Shown here piece by piece: positions 41,349 through 49,102 of a stretch of 64,000 nt of DNA (position 1 is its first letter; every line of letters starts with the position of its first letter). Under the pieces are notes generated by a model that worked only from the letters and a program-made list of their open reading frames with translations, had not been told where the DNA came from and ran no database searches. The position numbers and the translations under genes are program-made. The stretch is taken from contig JHZO01000006.1 in NCBI GenBank assembly GCA_000620945.1, positions 186,001 to 250,000 on the forward strand, in the 5' to 3' direction. The stretch comes from [Clostridium] viride DSM 6836. GTDB taxonomy: Bacteria; Bacillota; Clostridia; Oscillospirales; Oscillospiraceae.

Positions 41349-42074
41349 TTGAAAATCAACATATTAGGCGTGGAATTTGATAATCTTACCTTGGAAGAGG
41401 CCGTTCGCCAAGGGGCTGCTTTGGCGGCGGGGGAGGGCTTTCACTATGTGGTAACGCCCAACCCGGAGATTGTAAACTTAGCCCGGGAGGATGCAAGCTA
41501 TGGGGCTCTCCTCAATGGGGCTTCCATGGTGCTCCCCGATGGGATCGGAATTGTCTATGCGGCCAAGCTTTTGAACCAGCCCATCAGAACCCGGGTTCCG
41601 GGAATTGACTTCGCATCTGGATTAATGGAACAACTGGCGACCACGACAGCCCGGCTGTACCTCCTGGGGGCGAAGCCCGGGGTGGCAGAACAGGCGGCAA
41701 AGCGTCTTTCCGAACAGTATCCCGGTCTGATCATCTGTGGGACAGGGGATGGATACTTCCAAGACAGTGAGGCTGTGGTGGAAGAGATTCGAGCTGCCCA
41801 GGCAGACGTGGTCTTTGTTTGCTTGGGGGCACCGAAGCAGGAGCGTTGGATGGCCGAGTTTGGTCCCAAGACCGGAGCTAAGCTTATGCTTGGCTTGGGT
41901 GGAGCTTTGGACGTTTTTAGTGGACAGGTGCAGCGCGCACCCGTGGTGTGGCAGAAGATGGGGATGGAATGGTGCTATCGCTTGCTCCATCAGCCCAGCC
42001 GCTTCGGACGCATGGCAAAACTCCCGCTCTTTCTGGTGACGGCCATGCGTAGCCGTACTAAGGGAGGGGTTTGA
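41349..42074 (+). CDS. tagA: WecG/TagA/CpsF glycosyltransferase
   Basis: A 241-residue GT26-family enzyme that transfers N-acetylmannosamine or a related sugar to a lipid-linked precursor in wall polymer synthesis. TPNPEIVNLAR, the DG in VLPDGIGIVYAAK and CLGAPKQERWM are the family motifs, and the C-terminal amphipathic tail binds membrane. The start is TTG 41349 with AAGAGGT 7 bases upstream. The stop shares one base with the start of the next gene. TagA is known from teichoic acid synthesis; the exact polymer here is inference. Confidence 0.92.
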   Translation: MKINILGVEFDNLTLEEAVRQGAALAAGEGFHYVVTPNPEIVNLAREDASYGALLNGASMVLPDGIGIVYAAKLLNQPIRTRVPGIDFASGLMEQLATTTARLYLLGAKPGVAEQAAKRLSEQYPGLIICGTGDGYFQDSEAVVEEIRAAQADVVFVCLGAPKQERWMAEFGPKTGAKLMLGLGGALDVFSGQVQRAPVVWQKMGMEWCYRLLHQPSRFGRMAKLPLFLVTAMRSRTKGGV

Positions 42075-42751
42075 TGCACCAAAAAACGGGAAGACTCATT
42101 GTCATTGAAGGAACCGATGGGTCGGGAAAATCCACTCAGTTTGCCAAGCTTTGCGGCCGCTTGGATGCCGAAGGGCAGGCGCACCATCGCTTGGTGTTTC
42201 CGCAGTATCAGGAAGAATCCTCTGCACTGATCCGCATGTACTTGCGGGGTGATTTCGGCAAGAATCCTTCTGAGGTCAATGCCTTTGCGGCCTCCGCCTT
42301 CTATGCGGTGGATCGCTATGCCTCCTATAAAATGCATTGGGAAGCTGAGTATGCCCGTGGGGCGCTGTTTCTAGCGGACCGCTACACGACTTCGAATGCC
42401 GTGCATCAGGCGGCAAAGCTGTCGGGAACGGCACGCCGCGATTATATTACCTGGTTGTCCGAGTTTGAATACACCCGAATGGAACTGCCGGCACCAAACC
42501 TTGTCCTCTACCTGGATCTTCCTACGGAGAAGGCCATGGAGCTCATTCGGCAACGTGCAGAGCAAGGTGGCAGTGCGGATATTCATGAAACCGACGAAGC
42601 TTACCTTGCGGTCTGTCGCGAAGCGGCACTCCAGGTGGCCCAGTGGGAGGGGTGGACGGTGGTTTCTTGCGTCAACGAAGCAGGAGCGCTGCGTTCCATC
42701 GAAGAAATTCACGAGGAAGTATGGCAATTGGTGTTGCCCTTTTTGAGGTGA
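42074..42751 (+). CDS. tmk: Thymidylate kinase (dTMP kinase)
   Basis: A 225-residue kinase converting dTMP to dTDP. The P-loop EGTDGSGKST (about 10-19) and ADRYTTSNAVHQ (the DR-Y substrate region) are present, and YLDLPTEKAMELI matches the family. I use ATG 42074, which overlaps the preceding stop (TGATG); GGAGGGG lies upstream. At 225 residues with the YTTSNAVHQ block it resembles a clostridial subgroup rather than E. coli Tmk. Confidence 0.92.
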   Translation: MHQKTGRLIVIEGTDGSGKSTQFAKLCGRLDAEGQAHHRLVFPQYQEESSALIRMYLRGDFGKNPSEVNAFAASAFYAVDRYASYKMHWEAEYARGALFLADRYTTSNAVHQAAKLSGTARRDYITWLSEFEYTRMELPAPNLVLYLDLPTEKAMELIRQRAEQGGSADIHETDEAYLAVCREAALQVAQWEGWTVVSCVNEAGALRSIEEIHEEVWQLVLPFLR

Positions 42752-42753
42752 GT

Positions 42754-43338
42754 ATGCAGCAAGAAAGCAATCAGGAACAAAAGCGTCGCTTGCGAGAGAG
42801 GGTTGAGGATACCATGGCCTCGCTTGCGTTGGAGGATCGCCTTCGTTCCGACGAGGCCCTTCGCAACGCGTTTTTCTCCCTGCCGGAGCTGGCAGAAAGC
42901 CAGACAATTTTACTGTATTACGGCGTGGGGACGGAGGTCGACACGAGACCCCTCCTCAATGCCCTTTCTGCACAAGGCAAACGCGTCTTGCTTCCGCGTT
43001 GCCTTCCGCGAAGGCAAATGGAAGCAAGACAGCTCTGCGGTGAAGCAGAGCTTATTTCGGGAGTCTTTGGCATTCCGGAGCCTTCGGAGCAATGCCCTGT
43101 TGTGCCCAAGGAAGCAATTGACCTGATCTTAGTTCCGGCCCTTTGCTGTGACCGAAGCGGGTACCGCCTGGGAAAGGGCGGAGGGTACTACGACCGCTAC
43201 CTTGCCGACTATTCTGGTCGGACGGTGGCCTTTTGCCGTAAGCTTCTCTTGCAGGAGGCCCTTCCTTGGGAGGACTTCGATCAGCCGGTTTCCATGGTTC
43301 TAACGGAAGAGGGGCTTGTACGATCACACACCGGATGA
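42754..43338 (+). CDS. 5-formyltetrahydrofolate cyclo-ligase
   Basis: A 194-residue enzyme that converts 5-formyl-THF to 5,10-methenyl-THF with ATP. RLGKGGGYYDRYL is the nucleotide-binding signature, with ILVPALCCDRSGYR before it, and the N-terminal KRRLRERVED is typical. ATG 42754 lies 3 bases after the tmk stop, with GAGGTGA bridging the two genes, so translation is probably coupled. Confidence 0.93.
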   Translation: MQQESNQEQKRRLRERVEDTMASLALEDRLRSDEALRNAFFSLPELAESQTILLYYGVGTEVDTRPLLNALSAQGKRVLLPRCLPRRQMEARQLCGEAELISGVFGIPEPSEQCPVVPKEAIDLILVPALCCDRSGYRLGKGGGYYDRYLADYSGRTVAFCRKLLLQEALPWEDFDQPVSMVLTEEGLVRSHTG

Positions 43339-43339
43339 A

Positions 43340-43359
43340 AGCGGGGGTTTCCCCCCGCT
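43340..43359. terminator. G/C hairpin between convergent genes
   Basis: AGCGGGGG pairs with CCCCCGCT over a 4-nt loop, starting one base past the cyclo-ligase stop. No T-run follows on plus and only TTTC on minus. It may still stop transcription because of stem strength. Confidence 0.4.
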
Positions 43360-43395
43360 CCATCGGATGAAAGGATGTTCCTGTTAGGTAAGTGC

Positions 43396-43560
43396 TTAGC
43401 AGCCACAGCCGCCGCATCCGCCGCCACAACCACAGTTGTTGTCGCAGCCACAGCCATTGTTGCCGCCACAGCCACAGCAGCAGAACAGAAGGATCAAGAT
43501 GATGATCCACCAGCATCCGCCGCCGCCAAAGCCGCCGCCACAGTTATTGTTGCAACCCAT
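43396..43560 (-). CDS. Cysteine/glycine-rich 54-residue membrane peptide
   Basis: An ATG at 43560 with GAGGTG 9 bases upstream opens a 54-codon frame closed by TAA at 43396. The product has 14 Cys, about 18 Gly and several Asn. It starts MGCNNNCGGGFGGGGCWW, has a short hydrophobic helix IIILILLF at 19-26, then CCCGC and a Cys-Gly tail ending CGCGGGCGGCGC. It resembles the small high-cysteine proteins seen in sporulating Clostridia. Metal binding or disulfide cross-linking in the spore coat is plausible but inferred. A sigma-K-like promoter lies just upstream. The overlapping plus-strand frame is Ala/Thr-only and is a shadow. Confidence 0.75.
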   Translation of the reverse strand: MGCNNNCGGGFGGGGCWWIIILILLFCCCGCGGNNGCGCDNNCGCGGGCGGCGC

Positions 43561-43583
43561 ATTCGTTTCACCTCGTTTCAGCT

Positions 43584-43611
43584 TATACTATGTTCCCAGA
43601 AAGCAGAGGGT
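43584..43611 (-). promoter_or_regulatory. Putative sigma-K promoter of the Cys-rich peptide gene
   Basis: On the minus strand, AC, 17 bases, then CATAGTATA fits the published sigma-K pattern (AC, 16-17 bases, CATAnnnTA). The -10 ends about 23 bases before the ATG. No sigma-A promoter with proper spacing is seen. The call is a pattern match only. Confidence 0.45.
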
Positions 43612-43675
43612 GATTGGAATTTCGAAAAAAAGTAAGATTTCTTTCTTGAAACTTTAAAAATACAAGGAGGCTTGT

Positions 43676-44791
43676 ATGGAGCAAGGAAAAAGAATGGACA
43701 ATAATCGGCCAGAACCCTCGCCCCGGCAACCCCAGCAACCCCGGAAACGGACGCAACGCAAGAGTGGAAAGGTCTTTTCTAACTCTTGGGTCTATTTGCT
43801 ATTCATATTTGGCGTATCGGCTGTTTTGGCAGCGCTTTGCTGGACCGCGGCAAACGATGTCTTGGCCCTGAATAAGCCGGAGAAGAGTGCGGTCATTACC
43901 GTTGGCGAAAAGGAAAGCTATGGAAGTGTTGTGAACCAGTTAGAGGACAGTGGAATCATCAACTCTAAGGCTCTCTTCCGTGTATTTTCCCTCTTTGCCG
44001 GAGGAAAGCAAAAGGTAACGCCTGGAACCTATGAGCTGAACACGGAAATGGACTATTTTGCGGTGATCAACGGCTTAGGTGCCAATTCCGATCGGCGCAT
44101 GACCACCATTGTGACCATCCCCGAAGGCTTTACCATTGATCAAGTGTTTAAGCTGCTGGAGGAAAAGGGCGTTTCCACCGAGAAGAAGCTTCAGGATATG
44201 GCTGCCACCCATAGCTATGCCTTTTCCTTCCTACAGGACGTTCCCTTGGGGGACTATCACCGCTTAGAGGGCTATCTGTTCCCGGATACCTATGAGTTTT
44301 ACATGGGGGAGGATGCCCGGTACGTCCTCAATAAAATGCTGGTGAACTTTGATGCGAAACTCAACGATGCCATGCGTAAGGTGATTACGGATAAGGGATT
44401 CTCCATTCGTGAGATTTTGATCATTGCCTCCTTAATTGAAAAGGAAACCGACGGCGAAGATCGCGCGAACATCTCCTCCGTCATACACAACCGCTGGAAG
44501 AAGCCAACCAGGGAAACCGCGGGCTTCCTCAATGTGGACGCATCGATTCAATATGTGCTGCCCGAGGGGGAGAAGGTAACACCGGCACACTATGAAAGTG
44601 TGAACAGCCCCTACAACACCTATAAAAACAAAGGTCTGCCGCCCGGCCCCATCGCAAACCCCGGTATGGAGTCCATCTACGCTGCGATGAATCCAGCCAA
44701 CACGGCATTCTACTACTATTCCCTTGGGGAAGACGGGAAGCACCATTTCTTCAAGACCTATGCGGAGCATCAGGCATTCTTAAGGAGCTAA
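43676..44791 (+). CDS. mltG: Endolytic murein transglycosylase MltG (YceG-like)
   Basis: The 371-residue protein has a Pro/Arg-rich cytosolic tail (1-35), one membrane helix (about 38-58), a LysM-like subdomain (about 70-140) and the YceG catalytic domain. The catalytic Glu255 lies in ASLIEKETDG; NKGLPPGPIANPG near the C-terminus is also diagnostic. It cleaves nascent glycan strands and sets their length. AAGGAGG precedes the ATG. A U32 peptidase gene follows after 2 bases, as in many Clostridia. Confidence 0.95.
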   Translation: MEQGKRMDNNRPEPSPRQPQQPRKRTQRKSGKVFSNSWVYLLFIFGVSAVLAALCWTAANDVLALNKPEKSAVITVGEKESYGSVVNQLEDSGIINSKALFRVFSLFAGGKQKVTPGTYELNTEMDYFAVINGLGANSDRRMTTIVTIPEGFTIDQVFKLLEEKGVSTEKKLQDMAATHSYAFSFLQDVPLGDYHRLEGYLFPDTYEFYMGEDARYVLNKMLVNFDAKLNDAMRKVITDKGFSIREILIIASLIEKETDGEDRANISSVIHNRWKKPTRETAGFLNVDASIQYVLPEGEKVTPAHYESVNSPYNTYKNKGLPPGPIANPGMESIYAAMNPANTAFYYYSLGEDGKHHFFKTYAEHQAFLRS

Positions 44792-44793
44792 GC

Positions 44794-46005
44794 ATGAGCA
44801 AATTAGAACTTTTGGCTCCGGCCGGGGATATGGAGCGCCTCAACATGGCGCTCGCCTACGGCGCGGACGCAGTCTATCTGGCAGGAGAGCAGTTCGGCAT
44901 GCGCTCCTTTGCCGGAAACTTTGATGATACGGAACTGGGGAAGGCCGCCGCGCTCTGCCGTGAGCGCGGCGCTTCCCTGCACGTCACCTGCAATACCATG
45001 CCTCGCAATGACGAAGTGGCTGCGCTTCCGCGCTGGCTGGAGCTGTTAGAGCACAGTGGCGTGCATGCCATCATTCTGGCCGATGTGGGTGTGCTTGAAC
45101 TGGTGAAGAAGTATGCACCCTCCGTGAAGGTGCATATCAGTACACAAGCCAGCGTGGTGAACTACGCAGCCGCCAAGGCATGGTATGACTTAGGCGCTTC
45201 CCGCGTGATTCTCGCACGGGAGCTTTCTATCATGGAGATCGCAGAAATTCGCCTGCGCGCCCCCCATGATCTTGAGCTTGAGGTGTTTGCCCATGGTGCC
45301 ATGTGCGTATCCTATTCGGGACGCTGCTTACTCTCCAACTACATGACCGGTAGGGACGCCAATCGGGGGGCCTGCGCCCAGCCTTGCCGCTACCAATACG
45401 CTTTGGTTGAGGAAAAGCGTCCGGGAGAGTATTTCCCCGTTTTCGAAGAGGGAGAGGCTACGTACATAATGAACTCCCGGGACCTGTGTATGATCGACCA
45501 CATTGAGGAACTCATGCAGGTGGGGGTGAACTCCATCAAGATCGAAGGACGTGCCAAGTCGGCGTACTATGCCGCCATTGTCACCGGAGCCTATCGGCAA
45601 GCGATCAATGCCGCGTATCGCGGCGAACCTCTTGACCCAACCTGGCGGGAAGAGGTGGAAAAGGTCAGTCATCGCCACTACTCCACCGGCTTTTTCTTTG
45701 GGCAGCCTGGGCAGTACACCGAGGACTCCCGCTACGTGCGGGACTGGCAGGTGGTTGCGGTGGTGGAGCATTGTACCCCGGAGGGACTGGCAACGCTTTC
45801 TTTGCGCAATAAGTTCCAAATGGGGGATGCGGTTGAAGTGGTTGGCCCGGATCTTCGCCCCATTGCCTTTTCGGTTCCCTGCATGCAGACCATGGATGGG
45901 GAGGCACTGGAAGAACCCAGGCATCCACAGATGAAATTTCAAATGAAACTGCCTCAGGCCGTGCCAGAACTCTCGCTTTTACGGGCCTGTCGCCCTCATT
46001 CATAA
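44794..46005 (+). CDS. U32 family peptidase (TrhP/YegQ-like)
   Basis: A 403-residue protein with the U32 signature EVFAHGAMCVSYSGRCLLS (about 168-186) and two further Cys in GACAQPCRYQY, matching the Fe-S-like Cys set. Homologues hydroxylate tRNA uridine-34 (TrhP) or 23S rRNA (RlhA) rather than cleaving proteins, so a tRNA modification role is more likely than proteolysis. The N-terminal KLELLAPAGDMERLNMALAYG is typical. It starts 2 bases after mltG. Confidence 0.92.
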   Translation: MSKLELLAPAGDMERLNMALAYGADAVYLAGEQFGMRSFAGNFDDTELGKAAALCRERGASLHVTCNTMPRNDEVAALPRWLELLEHSGVHAIILADVGVLELVKKYAPSVKVHISTQASVVNYAAAKAWYDLGASRVILARELSIMEIAEIRLRAPHDLELEVFAHGAMCVSYSGRCLLSNYMTGRDANRGACAQPCRYQYALVEEKRPGEYFPVFEEGEATYIMNSRDLCMIDHIEELMQVGVNSIKIEGRAKSAYYAAIVTGAYRQAINAAYRGEPLDPTWREEVEKVSHRHYSTGFFFGQPGQYTEDSRYVRDWQVVAVVEHCTPEGLATLSLRNKFQMGDAVEVVGPDLRPIAFSVPCMQTMDGEALEEPRHPQMKFQMKLPQAVPELSLLRACRPHS

Positions 46006-46045
46006 GTCTTTTTGCAAAAAAGTAAATTTCCATTTTTGATTCGCC

Positions 46046-46074
46046 TTGACAAACCATCAAAAATTGCATATAAT
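46046..46074 (+). promoter_or_regulatory. Promoter of rpsU
   Basis: TTGACA and TATAAT, both perfect, with a 17-base spacer. It lies 75 bases before the ATG, as expected for a highly expressed ribosomal gene. Confidence 0.8.
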
Positions 46075-46149
46075 GTGACTGTTAAAGCCATAATCATGGC
46101 CCTTTGGTGAAGGGTCTTGCACCCGTCACTTCGGAGGGAGGGAAAATTA

Positions 46150-46332
46150 ATGTCGGAAATCCACGTAAAGGAAAACGAGTCACTGGAGAGCGCGCTTAAG
46201 CGTTTTAAGCGTAGCTGTGCTAAGTCCGGTGTCCTGGCCGAGGTGCGCAAAAGAGAGCACTATGAGAGTCCCAGCGTGAAGCGCCGCAAGAAGTCTGAAG
46301 CGGCACGTAAAAACCGTAAAAAGTTTAATTGA
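46150..46332 (+). CDS. rpsU: 30S ribosomal protein S21
   Basis: The 60-residue protein has the S21 core [20 protein letters not shown], then [21 protein letters not shown]21 helps base-pairing of the Shine-Dalgarno sequence with 16S rRNA. GGAGGGAGGG lies upstream of ATG 46150. It is monocistronic, with a perfect promoter and a strong terminator. In many Firmicutes it is next to yqeY, which is absent here. Confidence 0.97.
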   Translation: MSEIHVKENESLESALKRFKRSCAKSGVLAEVRKREHYESPSVKRRKKSEAARKNRKKFN

Positions 46333-46340
46333 TAGCATTA

Positions 46341-46375
46341 AAAGCCCTGTTCCATTCGGAACAGGGCTTTTTCTG
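46341..46375 (+). terminator. Terminator of rpsU
   Basis: A 13-bp perfect stem (AAAGCCCTGTTCC and complement) with a 4-nt loop and a TTTTTCTGTT tail. Confidence 0.9.
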
Positions 46376-46414
46376 TTGATAGGAAGAAAGGTGTCTCGTC
46401 GCTTGAACGGGCTC

Positions 46415-47263
46415 TTACCGTCCTTTGGGGCGAAGGAGGAGACTTGCGAAAAAGAGTAGAGCTAGGTACAGGGTCATGGTTGCCCCGGCGGAGGTGCCTA
46501 AGTAGTAGGAGCTGATGAGGCCGGCTATGCCGCAGACCAGCGCAGATAAAACAGAGACAAGGTGATACTGCGCCATGTTACGGGACAAGTTTCGGGCCAA
46601 CGCACCAGGGAGCACTAAGAGAGAGTTGATAACCAGTAAGCCAATCCAAGTCATGGAGATGGTGACCACCACGGCGATGGCGCTGGTAAACAGAGCCGTT
46701 TCCCAGAAGGTGCGGATACCACGGCTGTCTGCTAGGGTGGGGTGGACGGAAGACAGCAGAAGCGTGTTGAAGGAGCTGAGCCATAGCAGCAGAATGACAA
46801 CTAAAATGAGCGCCAAAAGACCGATTTTGGCCGGCTCCACGCTGAGGATGTCGCCGATTAAGAGAGCATTAAACTTGGAAAAGCTCTGTCCCCCTAAGGT
46901 AGAGAGGAAGATGCCCAAGGCCATAGCTGCGGAGGAAAACACGCCGATGATGGTGTCGGTGTTCATGCTGCTCTTCTGGCGCACGTAGGTAAAGAGCAGG
47001 GCAAAGGCAATGGCAAAGAGAACCGCGCACCAGGTGGACTCGGAGAGCCCTGCCAGCGTGCCAATGGCAACGCCCGTAAAGGCAGAGTGTCCCAAGGCAT
47101 CGGAGAAGAAGGACATTCGATTCTCCACCACTAAGGTAGAGAGAAGACCAAAGAGCGGCGCGATGATAAGAATGGCCAGTAAGGCATTCTTCATGAAGAA
47201 CATCGAACCGGGGCTTGCCCAAGCAAAGGGCAAGAGATCCACCAGGCGATACCAAAGAGTCAT
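46415..47263 (-). CDS. znuB: Zinc/manganese-type ABC transporter permease
   Basis: A 282-residue ABC-3 family permease with eight or nine helices. DALGHSAFTGVAIGTL and LLVINSLLVLPGALARNLSRN are family signatures. It forms the channel for the metal delivered by the binding protein two genes upstream. The ATG overlaps the ATPase stop by four bases. Zinc rather than manganese is suggested by the His-rich binding protein; that is inference. Confidence 0.92.
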   Translation of the reverse strand: MTLWYRLVDLLPFAWASPGSMFFMKNALLAILIIAPLFGLLSTLVVENRMSFFSDALGHSAFTGVAIGTLAGLSESTWCAVLFAIAFALLFTYVRQKSSMNTDTIIGVFSSAAMALGIFLSTLGGQSFSKFNALLIGDILSVEPAKIGLLALILVVILLLWLSSFNTLLLSSVHPTLADSRGIRTFWETALFTSAIAVVVTISMTWIGLLVINSLLVLPGALARNLSRNMAQYHLVSVLSALVCGIAGLISSYYLGTSAGATMTLYLALLFFASLLLRPKGR

Positions 47264-48036
47264 GGTGACCAGCCCCCTTCCTGTGGTGCTTGGAGATGAA
47301 ATGCGGCGTGAAATTCTTTGGAGGAAAGCACCTCACGGGGCGGGCCCATTTTGAGAATCTCTTGTTGCAGGAGAATCACCCGATCGGCATACTGAGGCAG
47401 CGTGGAAAAATCGTGGGTAGAGAAGAGAATGGAGAGGTCGTAACGGGTGCGAATCTCTTGCAACATGGAAAGTAGCTGATACTCGCCCTCCACATCCACC
47501 CCAGACAGAGGCTCGTCCAAGATCAGAATTTGGGGCAGTGGCTCCAAAGCCAGCGCCAGAAGGACGCGCTGCAACTCACCACCGGATAAGGTGCCAAGAC
47601 GTTTGTCGATCAGTGCCTCGCCTTGCACCCGGTGCAGGCAGGCAAGCACCCGATCCCGATGGCGTTTTCTGATGGGTAAAAAGACCGGCCAGCGGGAGAT
47701 GGCGGCCGTAAAGAAGTCTAAGACGCTGATGGGGTCACCGGAATCAAACTGAGGACTTTGGGGAACGTAGCCGATTAAAGGGCGGGTGGGCCGTCCACCG
47801 GCGGGTTCAAAGCGAATCTCACCGGAGTGGGACATATGCCCTAGAATGCTATGAAAGAGGGAGGTCTTGCCCGCTCCATTGGGGCCGATGAGGGCAACGA
47901 TTTCCCCGCAATGCAGGTGAAAGTTGATATTTCGTAAGATCACTTGGTCTTGCAGAGTAAGGCCTAAGTTTTGTACCTGCAAGCAGCAGGTACCGGAGCA
48001 CCCAGGGGCACCGGACCTATGATTGGGGAAGCTCAT
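47260..48036 (-). CDS. znuC: Zinc/manganese-type ABC transporter ATPase
   Basis: The 258-residue ATPase has Walker A GPNGAGKTS, signature LSGGELQRVLLA, Walker B QILILDEPLSGVD and the switch His in FSTHD. A Cys-containing N-terminal extension (SGAPGCSGTCCLQ) precedes the ABC domain and is unusual. Its ATG overlaps the preceding gene's stop, and its stop overlaps the permease start, so the three genes are translationally linked. Confidence 0.93.
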   Translation of the reverse strand: MSFPNHRSGAPGCSGTCCLQVQNLGLTLQDQVILRNINFHLHCGEIVALIGPNGAGKTSLFHSILGHMSHSGEIRFEPAGGRPTRPLIGYVPQSPQFDSGDPISVLDFFTAAISRWPVFLPIRKRHRDRVLACLHRVQGEALIDKRLGTLSGGELQRVLLALALEPLPQILILDEPLSGVDVEGEYQLLSMLQEIRTRYDLSILFSTHDFSTLPQYADRVILLQQEILKMGPPREVLSSKEFHAAFHLQAPQEGGWSP

Positions 48037-48980
48037 GAGAGTGCCTCCAAAACGGTGCTTACGTTTTGTTCCATGGCCGCAAGGTAGCTCTTAACTCCCG
48101 GTTCTTCCAGGGGGCCACTCATGATTAGAGTGAGCGCATCAACCGAAACGCCAGCTTCTCGGGCAATTGCCTTGGCCGTGGCATCGGAACTAAACTCTTC
48201 CGTAAAAATCGCGGGCAGTTGGTTGGTGCGAATCAAGGAAAGCGCCTTGGCAATGACCTGCGCAGAAGCCTCCTGCCCTTCTTCCTCTTCCACGGCAAGC
48301 AGAATCTGGAGATCAAATGCATCGGCAAAATAGGCAAAACCATCGTGGAAGGTGATGAGCTTGCGGCAGTCCAGAGAGGCAAGCTGTTTCTGGAGTCGTG
48401 CATAGTCTGCTCCAATGGTTTCTACAGCGGAAGCGGCATTCGAAGTATAGAGGTCCGCATGCTTTGGATCAAGCTTCGAAAGCTGCTGCGAGAGGTAGCT
48501 GATCATGGTGGATGCGCGCTGCGGATCCATCCAATAGTGTGGGTCCCAGTCATCGTCGTCATGGTCAGCGTCCTGCAGTTCCTCGGCATGCTCATGCTCC
48601 TCTTCATAGGAAGGAAGCAAACTAAGCCCTGTGGAGCAGTCCACAATGGCTAGGTCAGGATTGCTGTGAGTGGCATCTAGGACAAAATCGTCCAAACCGG
48701 CGCCGTTTAAAAATAGGATATCGGCACCTTCCATCACTTTCATGTCCTGCACCGATAAGGTGTAATTATGAAGGCAGGAGACGCTTTGGTTAATCAGCGG
48801 AGTCACCGTAATTCCGTCAGCCCCTCGGGTTACTTCGGATAGAAACAGGTAGATAGGATAGGTGGTCCCCACCAAGGAGAGGGACTCGTCCTGTGGCTGG
48901 GTAGCATTCGAGCTTGGTCCGGTGCAAGCACCAAGAAGTAGGAGCAGGATTAGAAGCAAAGGGGCAAGTTTTTTGAACAT
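48033..48980 (-). CDS. znuA: Zinc-type ABC transporter binding lipoprotein
   Basis: A 315-residue cluster 9 metal-binding lipoprotein with lipobox LGAC (Cys19). Putative ligands are His in CLHNYTLS, His in DPHYWMDP and His in TFHDGFAYF, with Glu/Asp in TEEFSSDA. A central acidic, His-containing loop (EEEHEHAEELQDADHDDDDW) is the hallmark of ZnuA-type zinc binders. It is first in the operon, behind a promoter overlapped by a dyad. Confidence 0.93.
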   Translation of the reverse strand: MFKKLAPLLLILLLLLGACTGPSSNATQPQDESLSLVGTTYPIYLFLSEVTRGADGITVTPLINQSVSCLHNYTLSVQDMKVMEGADILFLNGAGLDDFVLDATHSNPDLAIVDCSTGLSLLPSYEEEHEHAEELQDADHDDDDWDPHYWMDPQRASTMISYLSQQLSKLDPKHADLYTSNAASAVETIGADYARLQKQLASLDCRKLITFHDGFAYFADAFDLQILLAVEEEEGQEASAQVIAKALSLIRTNQLPAIFTEEFSSDATAKAIAREAGVSVDALTLIMSGPLEEPGVKSYLAAMEQNVSTVLEALS

Positions 48981-49000
48981 TTAGACACCTCATTCATGGT

Positions 49001-49053
49001 TCAATCAGAAACATACTGATTTACATTATAGCCAATTTGACCCAGTTTGTAAA
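49001..49053 (-). promoter_or_regulatory. Promoter and putative metal-responsive operator of znuABC
   Basis: On the minus strand TTTACA (49048-49053) and a perfect TATAAT (49025-49030) are 17 bases apart. Directly downstream, at the start of transcription, lies a dyad AATCAG-7-CTGATT (49003-49021) extended by flanking TA/TG. AT-rich arms with ATC...GAT recall Zur-type sites. The regulator is inference. Confidence 0.5.
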
Positions 49054-49055
49054 AT

Positions 49056-49094
49056 AAAAAAGGCAGACCGTTTGAAAAAACGGTCTGCCTTTTA
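49056..49094 (-). terminator. Terminator of the pyrophosphatase gene
   Basis: A 14-bp stem (AAGGCAGACCGTTT and complement) with a 4-nt loop is followed on the minus strand by TTTTT. It begins 8 bases past the hppA stop. Confidence 0.9.
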
Positions 49095-49102
49095 CTTACG
49101 GT

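Noticed and set aside
43375-43635. Ala/Thr/Val-rich plus-strand frame over the Cys-rich peptide gene
   Set aside because: Its composition is just the complement of Gly/Cys codons; the minus-strand frame has the ribosome site and promoter.
43676-46005. mltG and U32 peptidase as a novel secreted protease pair
   Set aside because: This pairing is common in Clostridia, and U32 proteins of this type are RNA-modification enzymes rather than proteases.
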